Origin: Aquila chrysaetos chrysaetos
Taxonomy: Eukaryota > Chordata > Aves > Accipitriformes > Accipitridae
Length of the DNA stretch: 64,000 nucleotides
Assembly: GCF_900496995.4 (NCBI RefSeq)
Contig: NC_044009.1
Location: forward strand, 51,834,505-51,898,504
Reading direction: 5' to 3'
Notes under the pieces: generated by a model
Database searches by the model: none
Seen by the model: only the letters and a program-made list of their open reading frames with translations
Told to the model about the DNA's origin: nothing
Program-made: the position numbers and the translations under genes
Part shown: piece after piece, positions 46,266-57,100 of the stretch
How positions within the stretch are numbered: position 1 is the stretch's first letter
How the letters are laid out: each line of letters starts with the position of its first letter

Positions 46266-47306
46266 TGGCATATGCTTGGGATCTGATGGTTCTTAAGGTC
46301 TCCAAGGAGGTCCTGGAGTGTGGGACAATCCTTCAACTTGTACCTTGACAGCTCAGTTAATGAAAAAAAAAGAAGTTTAAAGTAAGGTAAGATTTGTTTA
46401 AAATGAGATAAAAATAAGATAGAACTGGAAATGGCCTTCTCCCAAAGAACATCAAGTCCAAGCTCCTCCTCAAATGTCATCTCAAAATAAGTTAGGTGTT
46501 CTGTTTGGCTGTTCTAAAACTTCTCTGGACTTATGGTTTGAAATTGTCTTCTACTTTGCAACCTAAATTTGTATGGGAAGGGATGGGTTGATATTGTTGT
46601 TGGGCTAACTTTTTCCTTTCTTTAGGTTAAATAGCTCTTCTTCCATTCTCAGGTTTCCCACAATGTAAATTCAGTCAGTGTAGTCATATTCCCCCCTTTC
46701 ACATCAGATATTTTAGTTTTTTCTCGTAAGAAAAACATAGCTTTAATTGTTTCACTATCTCTTTCCCTGCACCCCTTTTTCCTACACTTTCCACCAAGTA
46801 GTTTTTTCTGAATGAGATTAGTTGCTTGCAAAAAAACTCCCAATGAAAGGCCTTTCACTGTATACCTTTCCATTTAAATACATCTTTCTTGGTATCATTC
46901 TCAAAGCTATAAACAATATAATTGTCATATATTTTATATCACCAATAGTAATATATGAATCTTAGAACACAAAAGCTATAAATATTTGCACCCTTTTCAT
47001 TCATTTATAAATAGAAGAAAAATGAAAAGTTTACATGCTTAATATTTAAATTAATGCAAAAGAGATTCGTGACCGAAATACACTACTGTTATTTTTTTTA
47101 AATTCCTTCATCCTCAGTGGTTCATCCATTAAGCTACTGGATTGTTTTTTCTCTCTGTCATTGCAGTTAGTCTTATATTGCTATGGGCTTCAGATCACAG
47201 TCTGAGAACTACCAAGTTAGGTGTTCACTTCGAATGCTAGTCAAAACCACAGAATAAATTTCAAACAGTATTTCTTAGCATATGTATCTATGGAAGGAGT
47301 TAAGGA

Positions 47307-47330
47307 ACACACACACACACACACACACAC
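47307..47330. repeat. (AC)12 microsatellite
   Basis: Twelve uninterrupted AC dinucleotides. Confidence 0.95.
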
Positions 47331-47790
47331 AGAGTGTATATAATATTTGTCTGGGATATATTTAAATGTGGAAAACTTGGAAGAAAACTTAAGAAAATAC
47401 TGTCAGATGAACGTCTCCAAGTGCCCACGTACAGCTGTGGAATATCTTCTTGCTGATGAGAGGTTCTGCTAGGATTTGCAGATGAAAACTTTCCTTTCCA
47501 GCTCACTTGGGAGGCAGATGTATAGGACTGAATGTGTTACTTTATTGACACTGCAAGTTGCGCAGACTTATGCCTAGGCTCAATCTGGAGCATATGTCGA
47601 ATGTTAATGCAACACAATAGCAAATATTAGGTTGTTTCCTCAAGTATCAAGATATCCACCATACCCGATTACTCGTCACTATAAAACATGTACTGAACTG
47701 TGTAGAGCTTTTGTTACTGTCGAACAAAGATGAAGTTTATTCATTTGAGGGATTATTTGGAGGATATTATAATAGAATCTGAATCCTTGC

Positions 47791-47855
47791 TTCAAGACTG
47801 GATGATGTCTCATGATTCCTTACAGCCTCAGTTATTCTGGGATTCTATGATTCAT
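47791..47855 (+). mobile_element. CR1 LINE 3' tail fragment
   Basis: TTCAAGACTGGATGATGTCT and GGGATTCTATGATTCAT match the end of avian CR1; only the last ~65 bases are present. Confidence 0.65.
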
Positions 47856-47949
47856 AAGCCATTGTATTTCTTTGGACTTACTAACAGATAGCCTTGTTCC
47901 TCCAGGGAGGTATATATTCATTCAAACATTAGACCTTGTATAAATCAAG

Positions 47950-47980
47950 AGATGCTGTCAGATGCTGTCAGATACTGTCA
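47950..47980. repeat. Triplicated 10-mer
   Basis: AGATGCTGTC occurs three times in tandem, the last copy with one change (AGATACTGTC). Confidence 0.85.
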
Positions 47981-48666
47981 TTATTAGAATTGTATGCTAC
48001 TTTATGTCCTTTATTGATTAAGTTGCTTTTTCTAACTGCGGCCTTTCACCATTAACAGTTAACTTCAGTAAAAAAAATAAATTTTATTCATTATTGCATG
48101 AGTGTCTTTCTCAAGAATTTCAGTATGGTAATCTATTACAAATCATCTCCAAGCTGGTATGCACTCCTTGCTTTTATGTGTTAGTCACTGTTAACACATT
48201 TTTGTGATCTTGTGGGATTGGCACCCACCTAGCACAGAACAGTAATTCCCTGTAGTGTGGACATCTGGCTCTGATATAAGATTATTAAGCTATCAACTCA
48301 CATTGCAATGTGATCCAGAGGGTTTTGCATGGAATGGCAGACGAAAAGGTGTCCTGTGCAGAGGAAGACGTCCACATCACACTTCTTCCAGAAAGAGAAA
48401 TCTTCGCGTCAAAGAGGATTCTCTTCATCTGAATCAGTAATTTGTCTATTTAGATTACCAGTGAATGATATTTCAGTTGGATTTCCACTTCCTTTCAGTT
48501 TCCATTCCTTCCCTCATGCCTCTTGATTGTTTCTAGGTTCTGAGAACATACCAGGAATATGTCACAACTCCAAACCAGCAAAGGCTAAGTGCCAATCTTC
48601 TTCAGCTAATGAGAAATGAATGCTCCAGAGCAATGCACTCAGCACTGTCTCCTCCATTCACCACCA

Positions 48667-48677
48667 CCCCCCCCCCC
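48667..48677. repeat. C11 run
   Basis: Eleven C in a row after CCACCA; a G-quadruplex or slippage-prone spot. Confidence 0.9.
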
Positions 48678-48927
48678 AAAAGTTTATACTGCTGTCTTCC
48701 CAACTCATATCCCAGGTAACCTCAGATGCATGTTTTGGATATTGATGTTTAGAAAGCAACAGACTTCTACCAATATGCTTTCACAGAATAATGTTGAATT
48801 AGGTCTCATTCAAAAAGCTTGGACTCTTATCTGTTGGGCATTAAAGTAGAAGACAAGTACAAAGAAAGCACCAATCCTCAAATCTAGAGAGAAGAAAGAG
48901 TAGGGCTCCAAGCTCTATGCAATAAGA

Positions 48928-49341
48928 CAAGACCTGGAGCACAAGTCTTATGAGGAGCGGCTGAGGGTACTGGGGTTGTTTAGTCTGGAGAAAAGGAGGC
49001 TGAGGAGAGACCTTATCGCTCCCTACAACTACCTAAAAGGAGGTTGTAGTGAGGCGGGTACTGGTCTCTTCTATCAGGTAACTAGTGATAGGATGAGAGG
49101 AAATGGCCTCAAGTTGCGCCAGGGGAGGTTTAGATTGAATATTAGGAAAAATTTCTTTACTGAAAGGGTTGTCAGGCATTGGAACAGGCTGCCCAGGGAA
49201 CTGGTGGTGTCACCATCCCTGGAGATATTCAAAAAGCGCATAGACAAGGCACTTCAGGACATGGTTTAGTGGGCATGGTTGATGGTTGGACTCGATGATC
49301 TTAAAGGTCTTTTCCAACCTAAACAATTCTATGATTCTATA
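48928..49341 (+). mobile_element. CR1 LINE, 5'-truncated, well preserved
   Basis: Best-preserved retroelement of the window. The last ~110 codons of ORF2 (reverse transcriptase C-terminal region) are open to the TAG at 49267-49269, with the hallmark [39 protein letters not shown] and [10 protein letters not shown]. Then comes the CR1 3' UTR with GTTGGACTCGATGATCTTAA and the terminal ATTCTATGATTCTAT. Only the 3' end was inserted, as usual for CR1. The open frame suggests a relatively young copy. It lies about 2 kb upstream of TNFAIP6 in the same orientation. Confidence 0.95.
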
Positions 49342-49388
49342 AGTCTCTGGAGTGCTTTCTTGTTTTGCTGACATAGGAGCTGTAAAGT

Positions 49389-49432
49389 GTGGTGGGACAA
49401 GCAGTGTGGTGGGATGATCAGTGTGGCGGAGA
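49389..49432. repeat. Short imperfect tandem repeat
   Basis: Units of the type AGTGTGGTGGGA recur three times in about 44 bases just after the CR1 copy. Confidence 0.55.
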
Positions 49433-50795
49433 CTGGTGAACAAACTGGCAGGCAATATCCCTGGTCCCAGCATCCCACTCTGTAGTAGCTCACTAGCAGG
49501 GCAGGAAAGAGGACAAGAAGCCACCATGCCCTGAATGTCCCAGGCTGGTCGGAGGGAGCCAGCGGGCTGCCATCAGCTTTCTCGGATACCTCAGTGGAAA
49601 GTCCCAGTGCCAGACCTTGACATCAGAATGCATGTGAGCTTTGTTGGGAGCGAGAAGACATATATACGTTGTACACCTACTGCTGCACACTGAAGGTTCA
49701 AACTTGAATGGGTAAGGCACGGGTGTGCACAACGGGATTGTTACACGTAGGTGAACTTTATTGGAAGAACAGGTTTGCTCTCATCAGTGAGTGCTGCAGT
49801 GACAGGTCAAGACATGGGGATTTTGGTGGAAGGTGCCTTGCTACTCTGATGCAGGGGAAAGCCTCTCACTCAACTTGGTTTCCCCACAGTTCTCCCCTTC
49901 ATCATCTGCCCGAGTTGTAGGTGGGAGGAATACATGTGTGTGTCTGTGTATACAATGTAGCTAGGCACTCATCACTTTATGTTAAGACTGGAGTGATGAA
50001 GAATATCTTCCGCATTGGTATAACAGTCATCTATGTCAAATATTTTTGAGTAGGCACAGAGTCCTCCGCCCTTTCCTTTTCATTTATTTTGATTGTGTTC
50101 GTGGCCATGAGCACATCTTTTTCTACAGCTCCTGACTCAGAAGTTACAAATGTTATCAGAACTGGAGAGCAGACTCTTCCAATGGCTGCTCAGGAGTGCG
50201 GAGCACCAGACTATTTTCCATACTCTCATCTTTCCTCCTTTCTACTCTCCCAGTCATTCACAAGGAGCAGCTGCAGCATTCACTTTCAGCCGGAAGGGAA
50301 GACAAGCAGACAGCTGTCATGCTATGAATCAGATTTTAAACTGTGGGTTGGAGGAGAAGATTTTAGCTTTATTTCCCACTTGCAGAACAAAGAGCATCTG
50401 TTTTTGACACTTGCAGTTTTATGCTGATCTGGGAGTTTGACTTGCAATTACAGATTCCATGGAGGGAAACTGAATTCAAATAGCCAATGTAAAATATTCT
50501 CCTTACAGTTTTTTTCATTCATTAGGTCACTGTGAAATTAAATTCAAATTATATACAAAAAACCAGAATGTTTAAATGAGAATGAGAGGTACTGTGTGTG
50601 ATTCTCTTCAGTCCTGTAAATGGTGTGACTAGAAACACCATAAGCAGTTAAACTGGTTATTAGTTTTATTGGTTTATGGAACTTGAAGACAGTGAGTGCT
50701 GAAGAATGAACAGACTTTGGCTTGAAAAGTGTTCATGTGTGCTGCAGTAGTGAGGGATAGAATGGTTTCTTGGACATGCTGGGAATCAAGAGAGC

Positions 50796-51009
50796 CAAAA
50801 GTGAGTCACATGGACGACTGCAGACATCACATCTAATTGTGTAATAGTACTGCAGCAAGCACAATTGGAGCAGGCTTGCTGACCTCACAGCTGAAAGCAC
50901 TATTTAAGATCTGGCTACCAGATGTTCCAATAGGATCTAGCCAGCTGCTAGCAGAGGTTACCCTGAGTGTTTTAACAGGGAATATTTACAGCCTAATAGT
51001 TCGGAAGAG
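50796..51009 (+). promoter_or_regulatory. TNFAIP6 promoter and 5' UTR
   Basis: The order is an AP-1 site TGAGTCA (50802-50808), a C/EBP site TTGTGTAAT (50837-50845), a possible second C/EBP half near 50855-50864, a TATA-like TATTTAAG (50901-50908), then about 80 bases of 5' UTR before the ATG at 51010. The human promoter is known to need AP-1 and NF-IL6 (C/EBP) sites about 90-130 bases before the start. If transcription begins about 25-30 bases past the TATA-like box, these sites fall at about -125 and -90. There is no CpG island. Confidence 0.7.
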
Positions 51010-51103
51010 ATGATTGCACTAATTTTCTTTTCTGCCCTGCTGTGGGACAAGGCTCAAGCATGGGGATTCAAGGACGGAGTGCTGCATAACTCTATTTGGT
51101 TAG
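51010..51103 (+). CDS. TNFAIP6: TNFAIP6 exon 1, signal peptide
   Basis: ATG at 51010, donor TTTGGTTAG|GTAAGA, end in phase 1. It encodes a 17-residue hydrophobic leader and WGFKDGVLHNSIWL, matching human WGFKDGIFHNSIWL. Confidence 0.97.
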
Positions 51104-54100
51104 GTAAGAAATAATTTAATCATCAATGTTTTGCTGCAAAAGTCACTGTGTTTGTCTAACAGTATAAAAATGAGCACCTAGCAATACAAAAGGGAGCCAT
51201 GCATTAATATTAGCAAAATCCTGCATTGAATTGCTGATCATTTTATCTGAGTAGTGACTGTAAGTTTTGTCCTTATGAGCTTACTACTTTTACTATTTCT
51301 CTGAAGTGCAGGAAAAAGTAGTTATGGAATATTTCATCTGAATGTATTTTCCTACAGTGTGAGGTAAAGTGAAAACAGCATTAAATAACGGTTGCTTCTA
51401 ATGAAGGAAAACGAGTATGAAAAGAAACATTTGCCAAAAGAATGAATTACTTTCTGCATGAACATACTTCAAATGCCTGGGGTCCTACACATGAAACTAA
51501 ATGATCTGGAAATAATAGCGGTAATATTTCATAGGTTTCTAGGAAGGTACAGAAATGTATATGTTTTGGCCATTGGTTTGTTCACATCATTAAACAGTAG
51601 AGAGAAGATTTCAAAAGGACTGTAGAAAATGCTGTGGGAATAGTTTCTTATACCTCAAGAGGGTTTAAATAGCTCTTAGAGTTCTTTAAGAGATCTTTAT
51701 AATTATCCAATATAACAGAAAAACATATTCAGAATATAGTCACAAAAAGGGTGCCAAAACAAAAACATGCACTGAGTGGTCCATTTTATAAACAAATATT
51801 TACAAACTCCTTTATCCTCTCTAGAATGTTGTGTATTTCTTTAGGGATATTAAGGAATTCCTGTAGCCGGTACACATTTCTGTTGTGCTCAGATGTTTCA
51901 TGAGGGATTGGGGCCATGCTCTATTAGCTGGTGCAGCAACCATGTCACTCCATTCCCTTCTCAGAGCACCATGTAGACTAACAGGAACATAAATGAGAAG
52001 GAGAAGTGATCTATATTGTTTTCCATTTGACTGCACATTTTTAATGACTTCTCGTTCCTTCTAAACTTGGAACACGCCTGCTGTGTCGCATAGTTGCTGA
52101 AGGTGCTCAGGTGGGAGAGAGCTCCATGGCAGGACAGCTTGGCAGCTTCACGCACCACCTCAAGTGGCTGGTGGTCCATTCAGAAAAAGGATGACAGAGA
52201 AGAGGTCTGTGTGAGAAACAAGCAAAGCTTGTATTCTTGGCTGGAATAACTGTAAGGAGACGCAGAAGATAAGTAGGACTGAGGCTATGTTAAGCCCTGA
52301 TAGTAGGGGCATAGAAGTTGAATTTGATACAGGCTGTGATGGGTATTCTTGTAGAGAAGAGATGTGGTCAGGGCAATGAGCAAAGGGGCTTGCTGCGTCA
52401 GGGCCCTTGCTGATCTGTAGCCTGTTCAGGCTGTCCCTGAACAAGTGAACAGCACATGGCCGTGCACAGGTCCTGTCTGTGGTTTAACCGTTCTCACGTT
52501 CCCTGGCACAGTTTTGCTCTCAGCCAGCCAGTGGTCTTCTAAAGAGTACTCCAGTGCTGGGCCAGGGAGAGCCGGGCCATGGGCTATCCCTGGATGAGAC
52601 CACCCTGGTGATGGGGAAGAGAGCTCAGGCACACACCATGCCACTTGCACTCACGGACCCATTAAAGAATGGGTCCTGGGTGTTCCATTTGCAAATATTG
52701 GCATATCCACATGACTGTTGCAACCAGCCACCCTGGATGTAGCCTTTAGGGGCTTCTACAACATAAATGTGAATTTGTGATTGCGGTGATCATTTAAGCA
52801 GTTCTATGAATTGAAGTCAATTTGAATAAAAAATTTTCTGGCTCTTTAAAATGAGGAAACAGTGTTAACTGGAATGCATAATAAAATTGTGTTTTGCTAC
52901 ACCTTTAGCATTTATCATGAGAGTAAATAAAAATAAACCATGGGGTAAAAACTGATGACTTGCTCTAAATAAACAAACGCATGCAAAATCTGGAAGCACA
53001 GTGTGCAACTTTGAAATCAGCCACTCTGCTTTCTTATCTCCAGGACTCTATTGAAGCTTCTTTAGAAACGCACCATGTAGTCTAACTACACCAGTAAAAT
53101 TATTGAAAAAAAACTCAAAATGCAGTTAATTGAATTACCCATGGAATTCAGTGACATTATATATACATGAAGAAAAACTGGCAAAATCACAGCCATCCAA
53201 CTTATGCATCTTTGTATTAAAAAAAAAAAAAAGTGTAACTTTAACAGTAAAACAAGTAACCCCAATCTCATACTCACTATGCACAAGCATTAAAGCAAGA
53301 CCCCTTCCCTTGAATAAAACCTAGGAATGCGTAGTGACATCTCAGCTTTGCTTACCTCCCCTTCTTCTGGTAAAGCACTATAAACACCAAATTGAAAATG
53401 AAGGGTTTTCCATTTTACCTTTCTTCCTCAGCAAATCATTAGCATAAATATAAAATCTTGAATTACTGGCAGTCTAGAAATGCTCATGTCTTTTACCTTT
53501 TTTCTTGTTATAAAACATCTTCTGTTTTCTCAGTAAGCATGCAGTTCTGCTGCAGCTGGCTGTATCGTCTTCCTTTTAATACCTTTCTTCTGTGAATGGA
53601 ATTTTATTGTTGCTCATTTTTGACACAAGCACATTATAACCTAAGGTTTATTGTAAACTGATGAGAGGATTGGAGCTGTCTTGCCCAAATATGCTCATAC
53701 GCTTATTTGAGTGCCAGTTCTTAGTGCCAAGAAGTAGGTTTCCCAGGACAGCTGCTGCACTCTTTGTGTTCAAAATTTCATCCCCGTTCACACACCGTAT
53801 GTCAGTGTGGTTTAGGGGCCATACCTACCCCGTTTGGTGGAGTACTCTGAGTACGACCGTGCGTGTTAGCAGAGGCCCATGCTAGTAACTCTGCATGGCC
53901 ATGCTCTGCTTAAAAGTTAAATATTTCTTTGTATTTAGCATTTAGTATTTGTGTCATGCATATTGAGGGTACTTTATTAGGCCAAATTTCATGCTTGTTG
54001 TGTTTGTGCAGGAAAGATTGGCTACATTTTACCATCTCCTGCTGCTGTGGGTGAGTAGAGGGTTGCTGTCCTTGCAGGATCCTGCTGTCTCTGGAGTTCA

Positions 54101-57100
54101 AGGAGAGATTTTAAGAAATGTGAGTTGGAAGAAACATGTCCTGTCAGGCATGTAACCCATGGCTTTTGAGTAAGAGCCAAAGAAGAAAAGTAGTTGGAGA
54201 AATCCCCAAGAGAACAGTCCCAATATGCAGGTTTTCAGGCAAAGAGAGAAAGAACTTTGTTGAAAGTTCTCGCTGTAGTCCAGGAAGAGGAGGTTTCAGG
54301 CAGGTCAGATAAAGCGAGCAGCCTTCAAGCAGAATCCCCCATCAGAGCAGATGCCCAGCTGAGGCTGGAACAGGTTGTACTCTGTAGTGTGGGCCCCATG
54401 GTACATGAACGGTGTGCATTTACAGTGGTAGGCGTGCACTTGTGCTTGCCAGTGAAAACAAATTTCATGCACATTTACCTACACAGCCATGATATTGCTT
54501 CCATAAAGACTAATGGTAATTTGTGTGTGTGTGTGTGTGTTCATGTATGACTGTGAATATGTGTATATATGTATATACATATACAGATACATAAATATGT
54601 AAATGTATATTAATAGTTAATGAGTACAATGCTTTGACCTAGGTCTGGTTTCGCTGATGCAGTGTATCTTTCTGCACAGCCCCTAATGTAATTAAGAGGT
54701 AAGGGGAAAAAATGCCAGTGAAAAGATCTGATCAGTTAATTAGGATATACTGTTAGGGAATACTGTATCATTGAACTGTGACACACCAAGCCAGCATCAA
54801 ATCTCAAAGCTTGGTGGAGTACCTGTGTGTGGTCTATCTTTCCAAAAGCTACTTTTGTCATGTTACAAAGGAGTAACAGAGATACAGATTGGTGATTGCT
54901 CTCAGCAGGGTAACACCACCCACCAAGACCTTGCACGAAGACTCAGTGGTGCTGCTGTTGGTACAGCAGCCCTTGCAGAAACTGCGAAGAGTGGATCTTT
55001 CCAGCAATATTCTGACAAACTTGATGCCTGTCCGTAGTGACATTTCAGCATCAATAAGCGGGGGTAGATACCTTTTGAGGGATAAGATTTGAAAACAATA
55101 TTGCCAGGTGAAAAAGTCAGGAGAACTAAAAATGATAAGTTTTTACTGTTAGCTCCAAGAGTGATGAGTCCAAACAGTGGCGATTTCCCCTGAATGCCTG
55201 GTGGTACATCCAGCAGTAGTTCCAGGGAAGGAACAGGGTGAGTCTTGCAAAGGTGGCTGCCAGAGCGATGGGAGCTTCTATCAGCAAACATCATTGACAA
55301 TAAGCTTTAAGACTGCTCTTGCTTTGACTGTGACTGGTCACCTTTGCGGAGGTGACAAACCATGGAATTCAGCTGCCCCTTACTCTTTGATTTGGTGTAG
55401 GTGGGGCAGCTCAGCTAATCCCAAGGACTACAGTCTGTGTTTTTCAATTCACCTTCCAGTTCACTTCCCTGTGAGCTGCAGTGATCAATAATGTCAATTG
55501 CAGGTTGTCCCCTGAGTGTGCAGTGAGGCTAAAAGGTGTGCTATTTTCTGTAGTACTCAGATCTTCAATTCATGCATACTGAATCCAATACAGTCATACT
55601 GTAAAGAAGCAGTTAGTGGATTTATCAGGTTAGACATGATAGACTGTTGAGTGAATGAAAAATAATACTTTGTATGAATAATTTTTTAATTAAAATAGAT
55701 TTTTTAAAAAATATAACATACCATTATTCCACAGTTGTTAGTTGTGACTCTTCTATGCAATGGAACTGGCTTCTTCAGAAAGATTTTTCCACAGAATGTA
55801 TGTTATCCCATGCTCAAGCCAGTGACATTCCCAACAATGTTACAGAAAGCAGCTCTCAGTCTTCTGAGACTATAATCAGCAATATAATTTACTTCACTGG
55901 GCACAAGGCCAGTGACTGTGGGTCCAAAATCTACATTGGCAAACGTCATTCTGTATCTAATAAGGGAACTCACCATTGCTAACCACAATTCAGTGGTGAC
56001 CATGTTTTTTTAAAAAATACCCTAATCTAGCCAAAACTACTGACTCTAAGTGTGTCCCTAAAAAAGACATTATTTTTCTTCCCGTGGTACAAATAACTAC
56101 TGTAAAAAATTCTTCCTCTTTTACATCTTTTTTCAGTCATGTTGACTAGTGATAGCTACAGACAGCCATTTCTCTCAGATTATACTAAATATAAGAAAGA
56201 TCTAAACAAAAACGCCATTCAGATTAGATATGCAGATTGGTTCTGAGACAGATTTCCATACATATGGCATCAGACAAGTGCAACATGATAAGATTATAAA
56301 ACTTGTAGTAGTACTGACAGTTTCTAGGTTTCCCTGGAAAGCTGATTTATACTGTACTTGCAACAGCAAAGAAAAAAATAATGAAGAAAGTATATTCATT
56401 TTCTGTGCAGCAAAAATGTCTGCCAGCAATTGTTCTGGTCCTGCCCTTTGTGACACAAGCTCAGATATTTTTATTTCACATTTTTATTCCCTTTAATTTC
56501 TGCCTCTCCTCTATCCAAGTAGCTCTGATTTAACTTCTCTGGAGATTCAAAACAAAGCTCTGATTCATCTTACAAAGGCACTTAAAGTTACATCCAAACG
56601 TATGCTGTGATAGCAATCCAGAAGGAGCTTCCCTGGAGTCAGACAGGATACACGGAACTAGTGATGCTGACACCAGCCAGTTGTTCCCATAACTACTGAC
56701 TTCTGAGTAGTCCTTGGGGAGTCCTTCCCTGCATTTGTTGATTTTCTGTTTTTCAAAACTCACCAAGCTCTGACTAGCTCTGTTTTTCAAGACTTCTCCC
56801 AAACAAAAACATACCTTTGGGTTGCAAAAATATGCTTTTGGGTTGGGAGGGACATATTTTCCTGACATTTTCCGAGTGGCACAGTTACTAGCTGAACATG
56901 TTGTTTCTCTTCTCACCTGGACAGTAGCCTAAAGTGCAGGTCTTGGGGAAACTGCTGGAGGCAGTGAGAGCACACTGGAAGGGGGGCCAGCTGAGATGCA
57001 ATAGCGAAATCATTTATTGCTTTGGTCCCACAGAACGAGCAGCTGGAGTGTATCACAGGGAGTCACGCTCTGGAAAGTACCAGCTCACCTATGCAGAAGC

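Larger units (their letters stand above)
33321..50795. other. Gene-free spacer between divergent NMI and TNFAIP6
   Basis: About 17 kb with no supported exon. It contains CR1 copies, a possible old SINE, a long purine-rich tract and microsatellites, listed separately. The remaining DNA is AT-rich unique sequence in which I see nothing definite. Confidence 0.65.

Noticed and set aside
49210-49527. Minus-strand frame across the CR1 3' end
   Set aside because: Antisense of the CR1 tail and adjoining DNA; not a gene.
54889-55092. LRR-like string LQKLRRVDLSSNILTNL in TNFAIP6 intron 1
   Set aside because: A single repeat-like match in a 67-codon frame without neighbouring repeats, splice sites or a second LRR. 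Most likely coincidence; a BLASTP hit to an LRR family would change this.
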